From CAYVBN01 sp964538565 (lineage in GTDB: Bacteria > Pseudomonadota > Alphaproteobacteria > Rhizobiales > Xanthobacteraceae), in the NCBI GenBank assembly GCA_964538565.1, contig CAZIGW010000096.1, positions 1 to 56,890 of the forward strand: a stretch of 56,890 nucleotides of DNA, read 5' to 3'. The notes beneath the pieces are model-generated. The model saw only the letters and a list, made by a program, of their open reading frames with translations, had not been told where the DNA came from and ran no database searches. Within the stretch, counting starts at the first letter, position 1. The number at the start of each line of letters is the position of its first letter. The position numbers and the translations under genes were made by a program. This document shows positions 33,659 to 42,425 of the stretch, one piece after another.

Positions 33659-33899
33659 GCGACGCGCGCCCATCGCTGCGCGCGGCCGGCCTTGTCCGGA
33701 TCGGCACCCCTGTGCGGCCGTCGCGCCCCATCTGGCAACCGTGTCGTGGAAGATCGAAAAATGGCGCGCCACGGCCGATGAAGATGGGCACTATTGCTTC
33801 GCCGTTACCCAATGATGCCGCAGGCAGGCGCACGCTCCAAATTGCGAAACTTGCGACAACCCGCGATCCTGCACTGCGCCCGCCCGTCTTCTCGGTCGT

Positions 33900-34271
33900 T
33901 CAAGTGCGGGGCGAGCGGCCATTGAAGATGCCCCTGATTACTTCGTGGCGTTGGCCGAGATCGTCGACCCTTTTGAGAAGTTCATCCTCGGAACGGACTG
34001 CCAGCTGCGTCAAATCCTCATCGAAAAATCCAGTGAGGAGTAGTTGCGGCAGCACCATTTGATCTTCGTGGTACAAGCGGTCTTTCATGATCGGAAGCGC
34101 GCCCATTAGCTCCGACAATGCGCCAGCTCGCGGCGCTGGATCATTCTTGGCCTCTTTGATCTTCTCTTCTACGAAATCCAAGAGGTCCAGCAAGTACTCA
34201 GCCAAATCCGTGCGAAGCTCGAAGGCGACGATTTTTCCATTGCGCTCCCTTTTGCGACGTGGCCATTTCAA
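33900..34271 (-). CDS. Hypothetical helical protein (123 residues), last gene of island operon
   Basis: The protein is mostly predicted helical: LRTDLAEYLLDLLDFVEEK, then HEDQMVLPQLLLTGFFDED. It has no recognised domain. The start is TTG, overlapping the TGA of the HNH frame by 4 bases (TTGA), so translation is probably coupled. Base composition is lower in GC than the flanking core genes. It could be a partner or immunity component, but nothing in the sequence proves this. Confidence 0.6.
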   Translation of the reverse strand: MKWPRRKRERNGKIVAFELRTDLAEYLLDLLDFVEEKIKEAKNDPAPRAGALSELMGALPIMKDRLYHEDQMVLPQLLLTGFFDEDLTQLAVRSEDELLKRVDDLGQRHEVIRGIFNGRSPRT

Positions 34272-34727
34272 TTTGGCAGCAGCCCGTACTTGCGTCCGAG
34301 GTTTTCAATATCCAGCCCGACGCGCACTCTCCATTCCCAATGTTCGACAAGCGTCTTGTTGTGCTTTCCCCTGTTGCATTGCGCATGGGCGAGCATGAGG
34401 TTCGATGATAGGTCGCTGCCACCTCGCACAAGCGGCACGACGTGATCCACCTCCCCGTCTTCAGGTCGAGCAATAGACTCGACACAGCACGGGCACAGGC
34501 CACCGCTTTGTCGAAAGGTCGAATGATCCGCGAGTTCCGCCGCCAGCCCTTGCGCGTTTGGCGTCACGCTCGCGTCGGCGCTCCTTGTTGTTGGCTTCGT
34601 ACGTAAGCGACGCCGCGTTCATGCTGGATCGACAGTAGCCTCGCAGCCCACCCGAAGGCGTTGATCCAAAATACTCGCGAGTTGCAGGCTTCGTCTCGCC
34701 GCAGCGACCACAGGTCTTGGTGCTCAT
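34268..34727 (-). pseudogene. HNH endonuclease-family gene split by a +1 frameshift
   Basis: The first frame (34727 to stop 34461) starts MSTKTCGRCGETKPATREYF, a zinc-knuckle N-terminus typical of small HNH proteins. The second frame (to stop 34268, open from 34567) carries the rest: GGLCPCC, then the HNH core VDHVVPLVRGGSDLSSNL and HAQCNRGKHNK. A +1 shift somewhere in 34461-34567 joins them. The N-terminal part reads CRSSMN where CRxCMN is expected, so a zinc ligand may also be lost. The 4-base overlaps at both ends with neighbouring genes are intact, which suggests recent damage, a sequencing error or programmed frameshifting. Confidence 0.65.
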
Positions 34728-34951
34728 TTGTCGGCCGCGGACTCCAGAATGGCCGTCAGTTCGTTGATCTTTTCCTCTAAGAACGCGATTTGTTCCGCAG
34801 TTTTGTCGGTCCATGAGCGACCATCGGTTGATTCACCAGACTCTCGGCGCCCTGATTTGTAGTCCGCAAGAAGTCTGAGATAAGCCTCCAAGTCTTGCTT
34901 GCAGTACGCCAGGGCGGGATGGTCATCGGTCACAATTGCTCCTGCACTCAT
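34724..34951 (-). CDS. Small coiled-coil protein (75 residues) of island operon
   Basis: The C-terminal half is a heptad-like helix (AEQIAFLEEKINELTAIL); the N-terminal part contains CKQDLEAYLRLLADYKSG. No family recognised. ATG 34951 begins 3 bases after the stop of the upstream membrane-protein gene, and the stop overlaps the HNH start (ATGA). This tight packing indicates a co-translated unit. Confidence 0.65.
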   Translation of the reverse strand: MSAGAIVTDDHPALAYCKQDLEAYLRLLADYKSGRRESGESTDGRSWTDKTAEQIAFLEEKINELTAILESAADK

Positions 34952-34954
34952 CCG

Positions 34955-35692
34955 TCAGTTCATCATCGTGACGTAGGCGTCAATTACGATCCTCTCTCGA
35001 ACCAGGGCAAGGCCGGCTCTACCAGCCAAATGCTCCCAGCTATCTCGCGAAGACGAAAACTCCCAAACCTCATCATCTGGCTTCGTTGGAAGCTCGAACA
35101 AAAGGCCATGATGGAGTGGATCGAGAGATATTTCGTTTTCAGCGAGTCTGCGCGGCGCCGGTAATGAATCGACTCTGCCTCGCAATTTAGTCAAGGCAAA
35201 GGGTATCCTGATTTTGAGCACGGGGACTGCTACCGCAAGGTCCTGACCCTGCGGATCCGTGGCAAAGCCTGTAACCACATAGCCGAGCTGCGCAAGCCGA
35301 CTGTCGAAATGCTCGCGATCGGTCCACAGCAGTTTGGACGCGATTTCTCGGTAATCTTCAAAGGGCAATGCGTTCGAATATCGGTTCTGGATGTCAGCAA
35401 TCCAGCGATCCAGCGCTGCCGATGGCTCAACGGAACGGGGATGGAGAAGATCGAAATCGACCTTAGATGCGGCCTCGGTCCTGGCAGCGGAGACGATCAG
35501 GGCCGGCCAAAGGGTAACGATGCCCAGTGCGCTGGCGTAGGAAAAAGCGATCAGCTTCCACCGCGGTTGATCGTATGCCTGCCACTCCAATTTCTCGTGC
35601 TCACGGCGCCGCAGACGCGCAGCCGGCCCTACGAAGACGAGAGCGAGACCTACCGTGAAATAGCCCGCAATTGCGATCATCCATGGGACCAT
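34955..35692 (-). CDS. Membrane protein of unknown function (245 residues), first gene of island operon
   Basis: Two hydrophobic helices (about 1-22 and 46-70) are followed by about 170 soluble residues with no known domain (WIADIQNRYSNALPF, ELPTKPDDEVWEFSSSRD). ATG 35692 has GAGG 5 bases upstream; a frame open further upstream adds 11 residues without a better site. Lower GC than its surroundings and no recognised homologue suggest acquisition by transfer. Confidence 0.6.
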   Translation of the reverse strand: MVPWMIAIAGYFTVGLALVFVGPAARLRRREHEKLEWQAYDQPRWKLIAFSYASALGIVTLWPALIVSAARTEAASKVDFDLLHPRSVEPSAALDRWIADIQNRYSNALPFEDYREIASKLLWTDREHFDSRLAQLGYVVTGFATDPQGQDLAVAVPVLKIRIPFALTKLRGRVDSLPAPRRLAENEISLDPLHHGLLFELPTKPDDEVWEFSSSRDSWEHLAGRAGLALVRERIVIDAYVTMMN

Positions 35693-36337
35693 CTTGGCCT
35701 CGTCAAACCTTCCCGCGTGGCGCACTTGCTGGCCGGAATGATAGCCGGCTGCTTGGCCAGAGCAATCTCACCGGCAATGATACGACGCGTGATCGACGTG
35801 CGACCATCAAGACCTCGGCACATCGACTGCAATGAACCCCCAGCCAAGTCTTTCTCCCCAGGCGTTTGATCTTCGGTTCTCTCATCGCAATTTGGCGAAG
35901 GGGCTCGTCTGAATGGCGAGGAGGAGGCCGCCGACCGAGCGATGGCAAGATAAAAACCGCGATGTGCGGCCGGTCGGATGTGGTCGTAAGCATTTGTCTG
36001 CACATTGTTCTTAGACAGCCTGCCACAGCACCATGCGAGGTGCGCGGCACCGCTTCGACGCGAAAGGCGACCACAAATCAAGGCTCTACGTGGCACTGCG
36101 CGCACCTCGCACTGTCTGTCCGGCTCATCGAATGGGTCCAAGTCATGATCGCTTGGACCGAGCAGCTGCCGGACAGCCGCAGGCCCGTCAAGGCTCGCGC
36201 TGCGCACGACCGGCTCCGCCGGCTTGCGGCCTTGACCGGCCTGCACCCGCCCGACTAATTGCGTCCAAGCGATCATGGCTTCACGTGAGCGCGATTGCTC
36301 CCGTCGTCACGCAAGGGGTGATCGGAGCACCGCGTAG
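35693..36337. other. Non-coding or decayed stretch inside the island
   Basis: No convincing gene in 645 bases. Overlapping open frames on both strands (for example 35866-36258 plus) lack ribosome sites and recognisable motifs. A 15-bp inverted repeat lies at 36144-36277. The probable promoter of the minus-strand island operon must be in the right part of 35693-35900 but no clear motif is seen. Confidence 0.4.
36144..36277. repeat. Perfect 15-bp inverted repeat with 104-bp spacer
   Basis: CATGATCGCTTGGAC at 36144-36158 is repeated as its exact reverse complement at 36263-36277. The spacer has no recognised gene. It lies just before the recombinase remnant and may mark element ends or an invertible segment. 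Confidence 0.7.
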
Positions 36338-37546
36338 CGCGGCGTGGAAGCGGCGTGGAAGGAGAACGCCCGCCAGGGTTTCTGGAACGGCGCGCTGCCG
36401 CCGATCGGCTACTGCATCGTCGAGGCCACCGAGCAGCACGGGCACCGCACCAAGAGGACCTTGCAGATCGATCCCATCTAGGCCGAGACCGTGCGGTTGA
36501 TCTTCCGCCTAGCACGCGAGGGCGACGGCGCCTCCGGCCCAATGGGCGTGAAGTCGATCACCAAGCACTTGAACGCCGCCGGCATTCGCACATGCGACGG
36601 CGGACGCTGGGGCCTCGGCGCCGTCCACAAGGTGCTGACCCACACCACCTACATTGGCCGCCACCGGTTCAACACGAAGTTCTGGAAGACGCGCGAGCGT
36701 AAGCCGGACGCCGAAATGGTAGAGATGACCGTGCCGCCGATCATTGAGGTGGCCGAGTACGAGGCCGTTCAGACGCTGCTCAAGACCCGCAGCCCGGCGC
36801 TGACCGCGCCGCGCATCGTAAGCGGTCCGACCCTCCTCACGGGCGTCTGCTTCTGCGCCGGCTGCGGTAGGGCGATGACGCTGCGGACCGGGAAGGGAGG
36901 ACGCTACCGGTACTACACATGCTCGACCAAGGCCCGTCAGCGCGAGACTGGATGCATTGGCCGCACCGTTCCGATGGACAAGCTCGACACGCTCGTCGCG
37001 GATCATATCGAGCGGCGCCTTCTACAGCCGGCTCGTCTCGAGCGAATCTTGTCGCCCGTGCTCGACCGCCGGAAGGAGCGCGTACGAACAGCGCATATCG
37101 CCGAATTGCGCAAGCGCGCGGCCGAAGCGGACGGCAAGCTCAACCGTCTCTATGATGCGATTGAGAACGGTGTCGCCGATCTCGCGGACCCGATGCTCAA
37201 GGATCGCGTGACGTAGCTGAGAGCCATCCGCGACCAGGCTCGCGCTGATGCAGAGCGGGCCGAGGATGCGCTTGACCGGCTCGGGCCGAGCATCACCCCG
37301 CAGGCGCTCAAGACGTTCGCTAGGCAGGCCCGCAATAGGATGCGCATCGAAGGCGGCGGCTACCGCCGCGACCACCTCCGCGCGCTCGCCCAGCGGGTCG
37401 AAGTGGACGGGAAAGAAGTTCGTATCGCGGCCTCGAAAAGCGTACTGCTGCGCACGCTGGTCGCCGCCTCAAGCGCGAAAGCGGCAGGTTTTGGAGTGCC
37501 CAGTTTTGTACCGAAGTGGCGCGCCCGAAGAGATTCGAACTCCTGA
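36338..37546 (+). pseudogene. Large serine recombinase remnant (catalytic domain missing, two in-frame stops)
   Basis: The frame starts in mid-protein (WKENARQGFWNGALPPIGY) with the Recombinase domain, a zinc-ribbon (CFCAGCGRAM...YYTCSTKARQ), and a C-terminal coiled coil (AELRKRAAEADGKLNRLY). TAG codons interrupt it at 36479-36481 (expected DPI-E-AETVRLIF) and 37214-37216 (expected DRV-x-ELRAIRDQ). The N-terminal resolvase domain with the catalytic Ser is absent: an in-frame stop at 36335 precedes the remnant. The last codons run into the tRNA-Arg gene, consistent with an integrase whose attachment site was the tRNA 3' end. It is inactive as an integrase. Confidence 0.9.
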
Positions 37547-37593
37547 CCCCCAGATTCGTAGTCTGGTGCTCTATCCAGCTGAGCTACGGGCGC
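37517..37593 (-). tRNA. tRNA-Arg (anticodon ACG)
   Basis: The minus strand reads GCGCCCG as 5' acceptor strand, paired with CGGGCGC, then discriminator G and an encoded CCA. The anticodon stem-loop is CCAGA-CUACGAA-UCUGG, giving anticodon ACG (read as ICG, Arg CGN). The T-loop GUUCGAAUC is canonical. Total 77 bases with CCA. The 3' end faces the low-GC island, as expected of an integration site. Confidence 0.97.
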
Positions 37594-37748
37594 GTATCCG
37601 GCCGCGGCTGAAGCCGCCAGTATCGGACGGCCGCATAGCTATCGTCTCCGTTCCGCCTTGGCAAGGCTCTGCAAAGGCCGGAGGGGCGGCACGCCCATGG
37701 CGCGTCGGCGCAGGGTTTCCGTGAAGGCCGGCTCCGGCGGACCGCGCG

Positions 37749-39221
37749 TCAGGCCGAAGCGCGCTCGCGCCGGGAATCGAGATCGACCGCCCGGTCCGGA
37801 ATGGTCACCCGGAAGGTCGCCCCGATGGTGCCGTCGATCAGCCGGATGTCGCCGCCGTGGGCGCGCACGAGCTCGGCCGCGATGGCGAGGCCGAGACCGG
37901 AGCCGCCGGTGCGGGTCGAACCCTGGAAGGCTTCGAACAGATGCGCCCGCGCCTTGCCGGACAGGCCGGGCCCCGTGTCGGAGACTTCGATGACGGCGAC
38001 CGCGCCCTCGCGCCGGCCGGAGATCCGGATCTGGTCCTCGATCGGATTGTTGGGCGCGCCGCTTTCCAGCGCCTGCAGGGCGTTGCGCGCGAGGTTGAGC
38101 AGCACACGGAAGAGCTGGTCCTGGTCGGCGTCGACCATGAGACCGCGTTCGATGGCGGTGATCCAGCCGATCCGGGTGTCGGGCCCGATGCCGAGCGTCT
38201 CGCGCACCTCCTCGACGAGCGGCTCGAGCAGCAGCGGCTTGCGGTCGGGCGGCGGCTCCTGGACGCGTCCATAGGACAACGTCGTCTGGCAGAACTCGAT
38301 GGCACGCTGGAGCGTGCGCATCAGCTTGGGGGCGAACCGCTGCACCTGCGGGTCCGGCAGGTCGGCGAGCCGGTCGGAGAACAGCCGCGCCGACGCCAGA
38401 AGGTTGCGCAGGTCGTGGTTGATCTTCGAGACCGCGAGGCCGAGCGCGGCAAGCCGCGTCTTCTGCTGCAGCGTCGAGGCAAGCTCGCGCTGCATGGCGG
38501 CGAGCTCGCGTTCGGCGATGCCGATCTCGTCCTGGCGGGCCGAGATGGAGATGATGCGCGCGGGATTTTCCGGATCCTCGCGAAACGCCGTCATGTTGGC
38601 GGTGAGGCGGTACATCGGCCGCACCAGCAGATAGTGCAGGGAGAGATAGACGAGCGCCGCGCTGATCCCCGAGATCACCAGCGAGAGCAGCAGGACGTTG
38701 CGCGAGTAGCGCAGCATCGCGAGCCGCAGCGGCCCCTCCTCGATCACGATCTCGATGAACTGTCCGCCCATCGGGGCGGGACCGACCGCGCGGATGAGGT
38801 CGGTGTCATTGGCGGTGAGCAGCGTCTCGAAGGCGGCGACGATCGCCTGCGTGGCCGAGACGTCGCGCACGTCGACGTCCTGCACGACGTTGATCGGGGT
38901 TCCCGAAAGGGCGAGGAGACGGCGCTGGTGCCCCATCTTCATCGCCACGGCCTTGGCCCCGATGCTGTCGAGCACCCGGCGCGCCAGGCTGTCCGGAACC
39001 ATTCCGCTGGGAGCCGTGTCGAGCACGAGCGCCGCCGTGTAGGCGACGGCGAGCCGGTCATTCAGCCAGGCGAGGCGGAAGTTGGCGATCGACGGCACAT
39101 AGATCATCACCTCCGCGAACATCACGAACAGGATCGTGAGGACGAGGAGCTTGCCCGACAGGCCGAGACGCGGCACCCGCTTGCTGCCGCGCACATGATA
39201 TCCGTTGGCTGGTTCCACCAT
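37749..39221 (-). CDS. Membrane sensor histidine kinase
   Basis: The protein has 490 residues. Two helices (about 22-42 and 177-200) flank a periplasmic sensor region. A HAMP-like segment (LLVRPMYRLTANM), a HisKA-like box with KINHDLRNLLASARLF, and an HATPase domain (NLARNALQALES, DTGPGL, GGSGLGLAIA) follow. The HDLRN box resembles that of NtrY/HyHK-like alphaproteobacterial kinases. No response regulator is adjacent. Its ligand is unknown. It lies between the tRNA and the rpmH region in core genome context. Confidence 0.92.
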   Translation of the reverse strand: MVEPANGYHVRGSKRVPRLGLSGKLLVLTILFVMFAEVMIYVPSIANFRLAWLNDRLAVAYTAALVLDTAPSGMVPDSLARRVLDSIGAKAVAMKMGHQRRLLALSGTPINVVQDVDVRDVSATQAIVAAFETLLTANDTDLIRAVGPAPMGGQFIEIVIEEGPLRLAMLRYSRNVLLLSLVISGISAALVYLSLHYLLVRPMYRLTANMTAFREDPENPARIISISARQDEIGIAERELAAMQRELASTLQQKTRLAALGLAVSKINHDLRNLLASARLFSDRLADLPDPQVQRFAPKLMRTLQRAIEFCQTTLSYGRVQEPPPDRKPLLLEPLVEEVRETLGIGPDTRIGWITAIERGLMVDADQDQLFRVLLNLARNALQALESGAPNNPIEDQIRISGRREGAVAVIEVSDTGPGLSGKARAHLFEAFQGSTRTGGSGLGLAIAAELVRAHGGDIRLIDGTIGATFRVTIPDRAVDLDSRRERASA

Positions 39222-39954
39222 CGCGCGACATTCGTGCCGGTTCAGCGCGCCCGCAGCCGATACGCCGTAACCTGCTGATGATTCCCCGTCACATCGGACC
39301 CGTCAAACTGGGCGTGAAGTGGGCAGCCGCCGCATTATTGCCCGTTTCGAGCGAGGGTTGCCGATGGAGCTGTTGCGGCGCGGCCTCACTGGTCCCCGTT
39401 GCCTAGCGGCAGCGCCAAGATCCTGATGTGCCGGCTCCGACGATCGCTACTCCTTGTCGGGGCCGGGCGCCTCCGGATCTCAATGTGGCCGTGGGTCGCA
39501 TGTTCCCTCCGAGCGCGGCTCCCGCCGGACCTCTCGCGCCCCCACCGAGAGAACCCCGGGCCGCGCCGCTTCTTCCCGGGCATCGGTCACTCCTGCCACA
39601 TCGCGGTGACGCAGGGGTTACGCACTGGCGATCTGACGGTGCGTCCGCGTCCGGCCTCCGCCGAAAGCGGTTCATGCCGATCGATCACACCGCCTTTGCC
39701 CGGCGGGCGCCGACAACCCATCCCAGCGGTAGGGAAGAAGAAACCTTGCGGCGCGGCAAGGCTGCCCGCCCGGATGGCGACCGCAGGAGCCCGCCGCCGT
39801 CGCATTGACGCCGCCTGGACCCTCCCGTATAAGCCCGCGGAACCGAGCGTCGGCAGCTCCCGCGAAGGCGGGATATTTCCTGAAAAATCAAGGGCTGCCG
39901 TCCTCGCGACATTCGATCGATCGGCTTGCGCCGCGACGAGCGGAGAACTGACCC
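39222..39954. other. Intergenic region upstream of rpmH
   Basis: 733 bases with no supportable gene; open frames on both strands look like GC-bias artefacts. It holds a clear sigma70-type promoter at 39805-39833. Confidence 0.5.
39805..39833 (+). promoter_or_regulatory. Sigma70-type promoter of rpmH-rnpA-yidC
   Basis: TTGACG (39805-39810) and TATAAG (39828-39833) are spaced by exactly 17 bases. The leader to the rpmH GTG is about 115 bases. This is the best housekeeping promoter match in the window. Confidence 0.75.
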
Positions 39955-40089
39955 GTGAAGCGGACCTATCAACCGAGCAAATTGGTGCGCAAGCGTCGCC
40001 ACGGCTTTCGGGCGCGCATGGCGACGAAGGGCGGTCGCCGGGTGCTCAACGCCCGTCGTGCGCGTGGCCGGAAGCGACTGAGCGCCTGA
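39955..40089 (+). CDS. rpmH: 50S ribosomal protein L34
   Basis: The protein has 44 residues: KRTYQPSKLVRKRRHGFRAR followed by the invariant MATKGGRRVLNARRARGRK. The GTG start has GGAG 9 bases upstream. It is a component of the large ribosomal subunit. It is followed 28 bases later by rnpA, the usual bacterial order. Confidence 0.98.
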   Translation: MKRTYQPSKLVRKRRHGFRARMATKGGRRVLNARRARGRKRLSA

Positions 40090-40117
40090 CAGGGCGGGCG
40101 ACCGCCCGCTCGTTCTC

Positions 40118-40498
40118 ATGGAGCGATTGAGGCAACGCGCGGACTTCATCGCCGCGTCGAGCGGCGCCAGGGTTCCGGCCGCCGGCTTCGTTCTCCAGGC
40201 GCGCGACCGCGGCGACGAAGCCCCGGCCCGGGTCGGCTTCACCGTGTCGAAGAATGTAGGCAACGCGGTCGAGCGAAATCGCGTCAGGCGGCGATTGCGC
40301 GAGGTCGTGAGACAGATGGCCGCAGAGCGGATGCGGGCCGGCACCGATTACGTGCTGATCGGCCGGCGCGCCGCGCTTGACGTGCCATTTGGCCGGCTGA
40401 TGGAGGATCTTGCCGGCGCGCTGAAGCGGATACACGCCGGCCGAAGGACGAAGCGGGCAGCGGGGCGACGCGACCAGCCCAACGGGCGCGACAGGTGA
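40118..40498 (+). CDS. rnpA: Ribonuclease P protein component
   Basis: The protein has 126 residues. The RNR motif region (GNAVERNRVRRRLREV) binds the RNase P RNA that matures tRNA 5' ends; TVSKNVGNAVER is the family hallmark. The C-terminal 15 residues are a basic tail. yidC starts 16 bases downstream. Confidence 0.96.
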   Translation: MERLRQRADFIAASSGARVPAAGFVLQARDRGDEAPARVGFTVSKNVGNAVERNRVRRRLREVVRQMAAERMRAGTDYVLIGRRAALDVPFGRLMEDLAGALKRIHAGRRTKRAAGRRDQPNGRDR

Positions 40499-40514
40499 AC
40501 GATCAGAGCGATTC

Positions 40515-42350
40515 ATGACCGACCAAAAGAACATGATCCTGGCCATCGCGTTGTCGGCGCTCGTGCTGATCGTATGGCAATATTTCGTCGGCATGCCGCA
40601 ACTGGAGCGGCAGCGGCAGGAAACCCAGCAGCAGCAACAGACCCAGCAGGCGCAGAAGCCGGCGCAGCAGCCGGCGAAGCAGGCTCCCGGCGCGACCCCG
40701 GCCCCGCAGGCGCAAGGCACGCCGCAGGCTCCGAGCGCCGCGCCGCCCGCGCAGCAGGTGTCGCGCGAACGCGCGATCGCGGCATCTCCGCGCATCGCCA
40801 TCGATACGCCGAGCCTGAGCGGCTCGATCGACCTCAAGGGCGCGCGCATCGACGACCTGTCGCTGGTGAAATACCGCGAGACCGTCGATCCGAACTCGCC
40901 GCCGGTCGTGCTTCTCTCTCCCTCGGGCAGCCCGGAACCGTTCTACGCCGAATTCGGCTGGGTCGGCACCGCCGGCACGTCGGCCAGGCTCCCCGGCCCC
41001 GACACGGTGTGGCGTCAGGACGGCTCCGGCGCGCTCAGCGTCGGACATCCGGTCACACTCGTGTACGACAACGGCGAGGGGCTCGAATTCCGGCGCACCA
41101 TCAGCGTCGACGACAAATACCTCTTCACCGTCGTCGACCAGGTCGCCAACAAGGGGAGCGCGCCGGTCTCGCTCTTTCCTTACGGCCTGATTTCCCGGCA
41201 CGGCACGCCGCCGACGCTCGGCTACTACATCCTGCACGAGGGCCTGATCGGCGTGATGGGCGACAAGGGCCTGCAGGAAATCACCTACAAGAACATCGAC
41301 GAAAAGAAGAACCTGACGTTCAACGTCACCGACGGCTGGCTCGGCATCACCGACAAATACTGGGCCGCCACCCTGCTGCCGGACACCAAGGCGCATCTCC
41401 AGGCGCGGTTCTCGGCCGGCATGCTCGGAAACACCAAGACCTACCAGACGGACTACCTGCTCGATCAGATCACCGTCGCGCCCGGCGCCACCGCGTCATC
41501 CACCGGGCGGCTGTTCGCCGGCGCGAAGGAAGTGGCGGTCGTCGACGGTTACGAGAAGCAGCTCGGCCTCAATCGCTTCGAGCTCCTGATCGACTGGGGC
41601 TGGTTCTATTTCATCACCAAGCCGATGTTCTGGGCGATCGACCAGCTGTTCCACCTGTTCCACAACTTCGGCGTCGCCATCCTGCTGGTGACGGTGATCA
41701 TCAAGGCGATCTTCTTCCCGCTCGCCAACAAGTCCTATGCGTCGATGGCCAAGATGAAGGCGGTGCAGCCACAGATGCAGGCGATCCGCGAGCGCTATCC
41801 CGACGACAAGATGAAGCAGCAGCAGGAGCTGATGGATCTCTACAAGCGGGAGAAGATCAATCCGCTCGCCGGGTGCCTGCCGATCGCGATCCAGATCCCG
41901 GTGTTCTTCTCGCTCTACAAGGTGCTGTTCATCACCATCGAGATGCGGCACGCGCCGTTCTTCGGCTGGATCCACGACTTGTCGGCGCCCGATCCGACCA
42001 ACGTGTTCAACCTGTTCGGCCTCATTCCGTACGATCCGACGATGCTGCCGGTGATCGGCCACTTCCTGCATCTCGGGGCGTGGCCGCTGGTGATGGGCAT
42101 CACCATGTGGGTGCAGATGAAGCTCAATCCGGCCCCGCCGGATCCGGCACAGAAGGTGATCTTCGACTGGATGCCGGTGATCTTCACCTTCATGCTGGCG
42201 AACTTCTCGTCCGGCCTCGTCATCTACTGGGCCTGGAACAACACGCTCTCGGTGATCCAGCAGTCGGTCATCATGCGCCGCAACGGCGCCAAGATCGAAC
42301 TGTGGGACAACATCAAGGCGCTCATTCCGGGCTACAGGAAGTCGGGCTAG
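40515..42350 (+). CDS. yidC: Membrane protein insertase YidC
   Basis: The protein has 611 residues. An N-terminal helix (7-24) is followed by a Gln/Pro/Ala-rich linker (about 34-85), a periplasmic beta domain (about 90-355) and the conserved five-helix 60KD_IMP domain with INPLAGCLPIAIQIPVFFSLYKVLF. It inserts proteins into the inner membrane with or without Sec. The low-complexity linker is variable between species. Confidence 0.98.
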   Translation: MTDQKNMILAIALSALVLIVWQYFVGMPQLERQRQETQQQQQTQQAQKPAQQPAKQAPGATPAPQAQGTPQAPSAAPPAQQVSRERAIAASPRIAIDTPSLSGSIDLKGARIDDLSLVKYRETVDPNSPPVVLLSPSGSPEPFYAEFGWVGTAGTSARLPGPDTVWRQDGSGALSVGHPVTLVYDNGEGLEFRRTISVDDKYLFTVVDQVANKGSAPVSLFPYGLISRHGTPPTLGYYILHEGLIGVMGDKGLQEITYKNIDEKKNLTFNVTDGWLGITDKYWAATLLPDTKAHLQARFSAGMLGNTKTYQTDYLLDQITVAPGATASSTGRLFAGAKEVAVVDGYEKQLGLNRFELLIDWGWFYFITKPMFWAIDQLFHLFHNFGVAILLVTVIIKAIFFPLANKSYASMAKMKAVQPQMQAIRERYPDDKMKQQQELMDLYKREKINPLAGCLPIAIQIPVFFSLYKVLFITIEMRHAPFFGWIHDLSAPDPTNVFNLFGLIPYDPTMLPVIGHFLHLGAWPLVMGITMWVQMKLNPAPPDPAQKVIFDWMPVIFTFMLANFSSGLVIYWAWNNTLSVIQQSVIMRRNGAKIELWDNIKALIPGYRKSG

Positions 42351-42425
42351 GCTGGCGCCGCCGTCCGGCCGCGGCGCGCTCTCCGACGCCGCGCCCACCC
42401 GGGTCCTGGATCGTCGGATTGCCCC

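Noticed and set aside
33772..33780. TGGCGCGCC matching the tRNA-Arg 3' end, as possible far attachment site of the island
   Set aside because: Only 9 GC-rich bases match and the flanks differ; too weak to call an att site, although it is near the left composition change.
35866..36258. 130-codon plus-strand open frame in the island
   Set aside because: No ribosome site, no domain, and it spans one arm of the inverted repeat; equally long frames exist on the other strand.
37248..37724. 158-codon frame containing EIRTPDPQIRSLVLYP
   Set aside because: This peptide is the well-known artefact of translating a tRNA gene; the tRNA-Arg lies exactly there.
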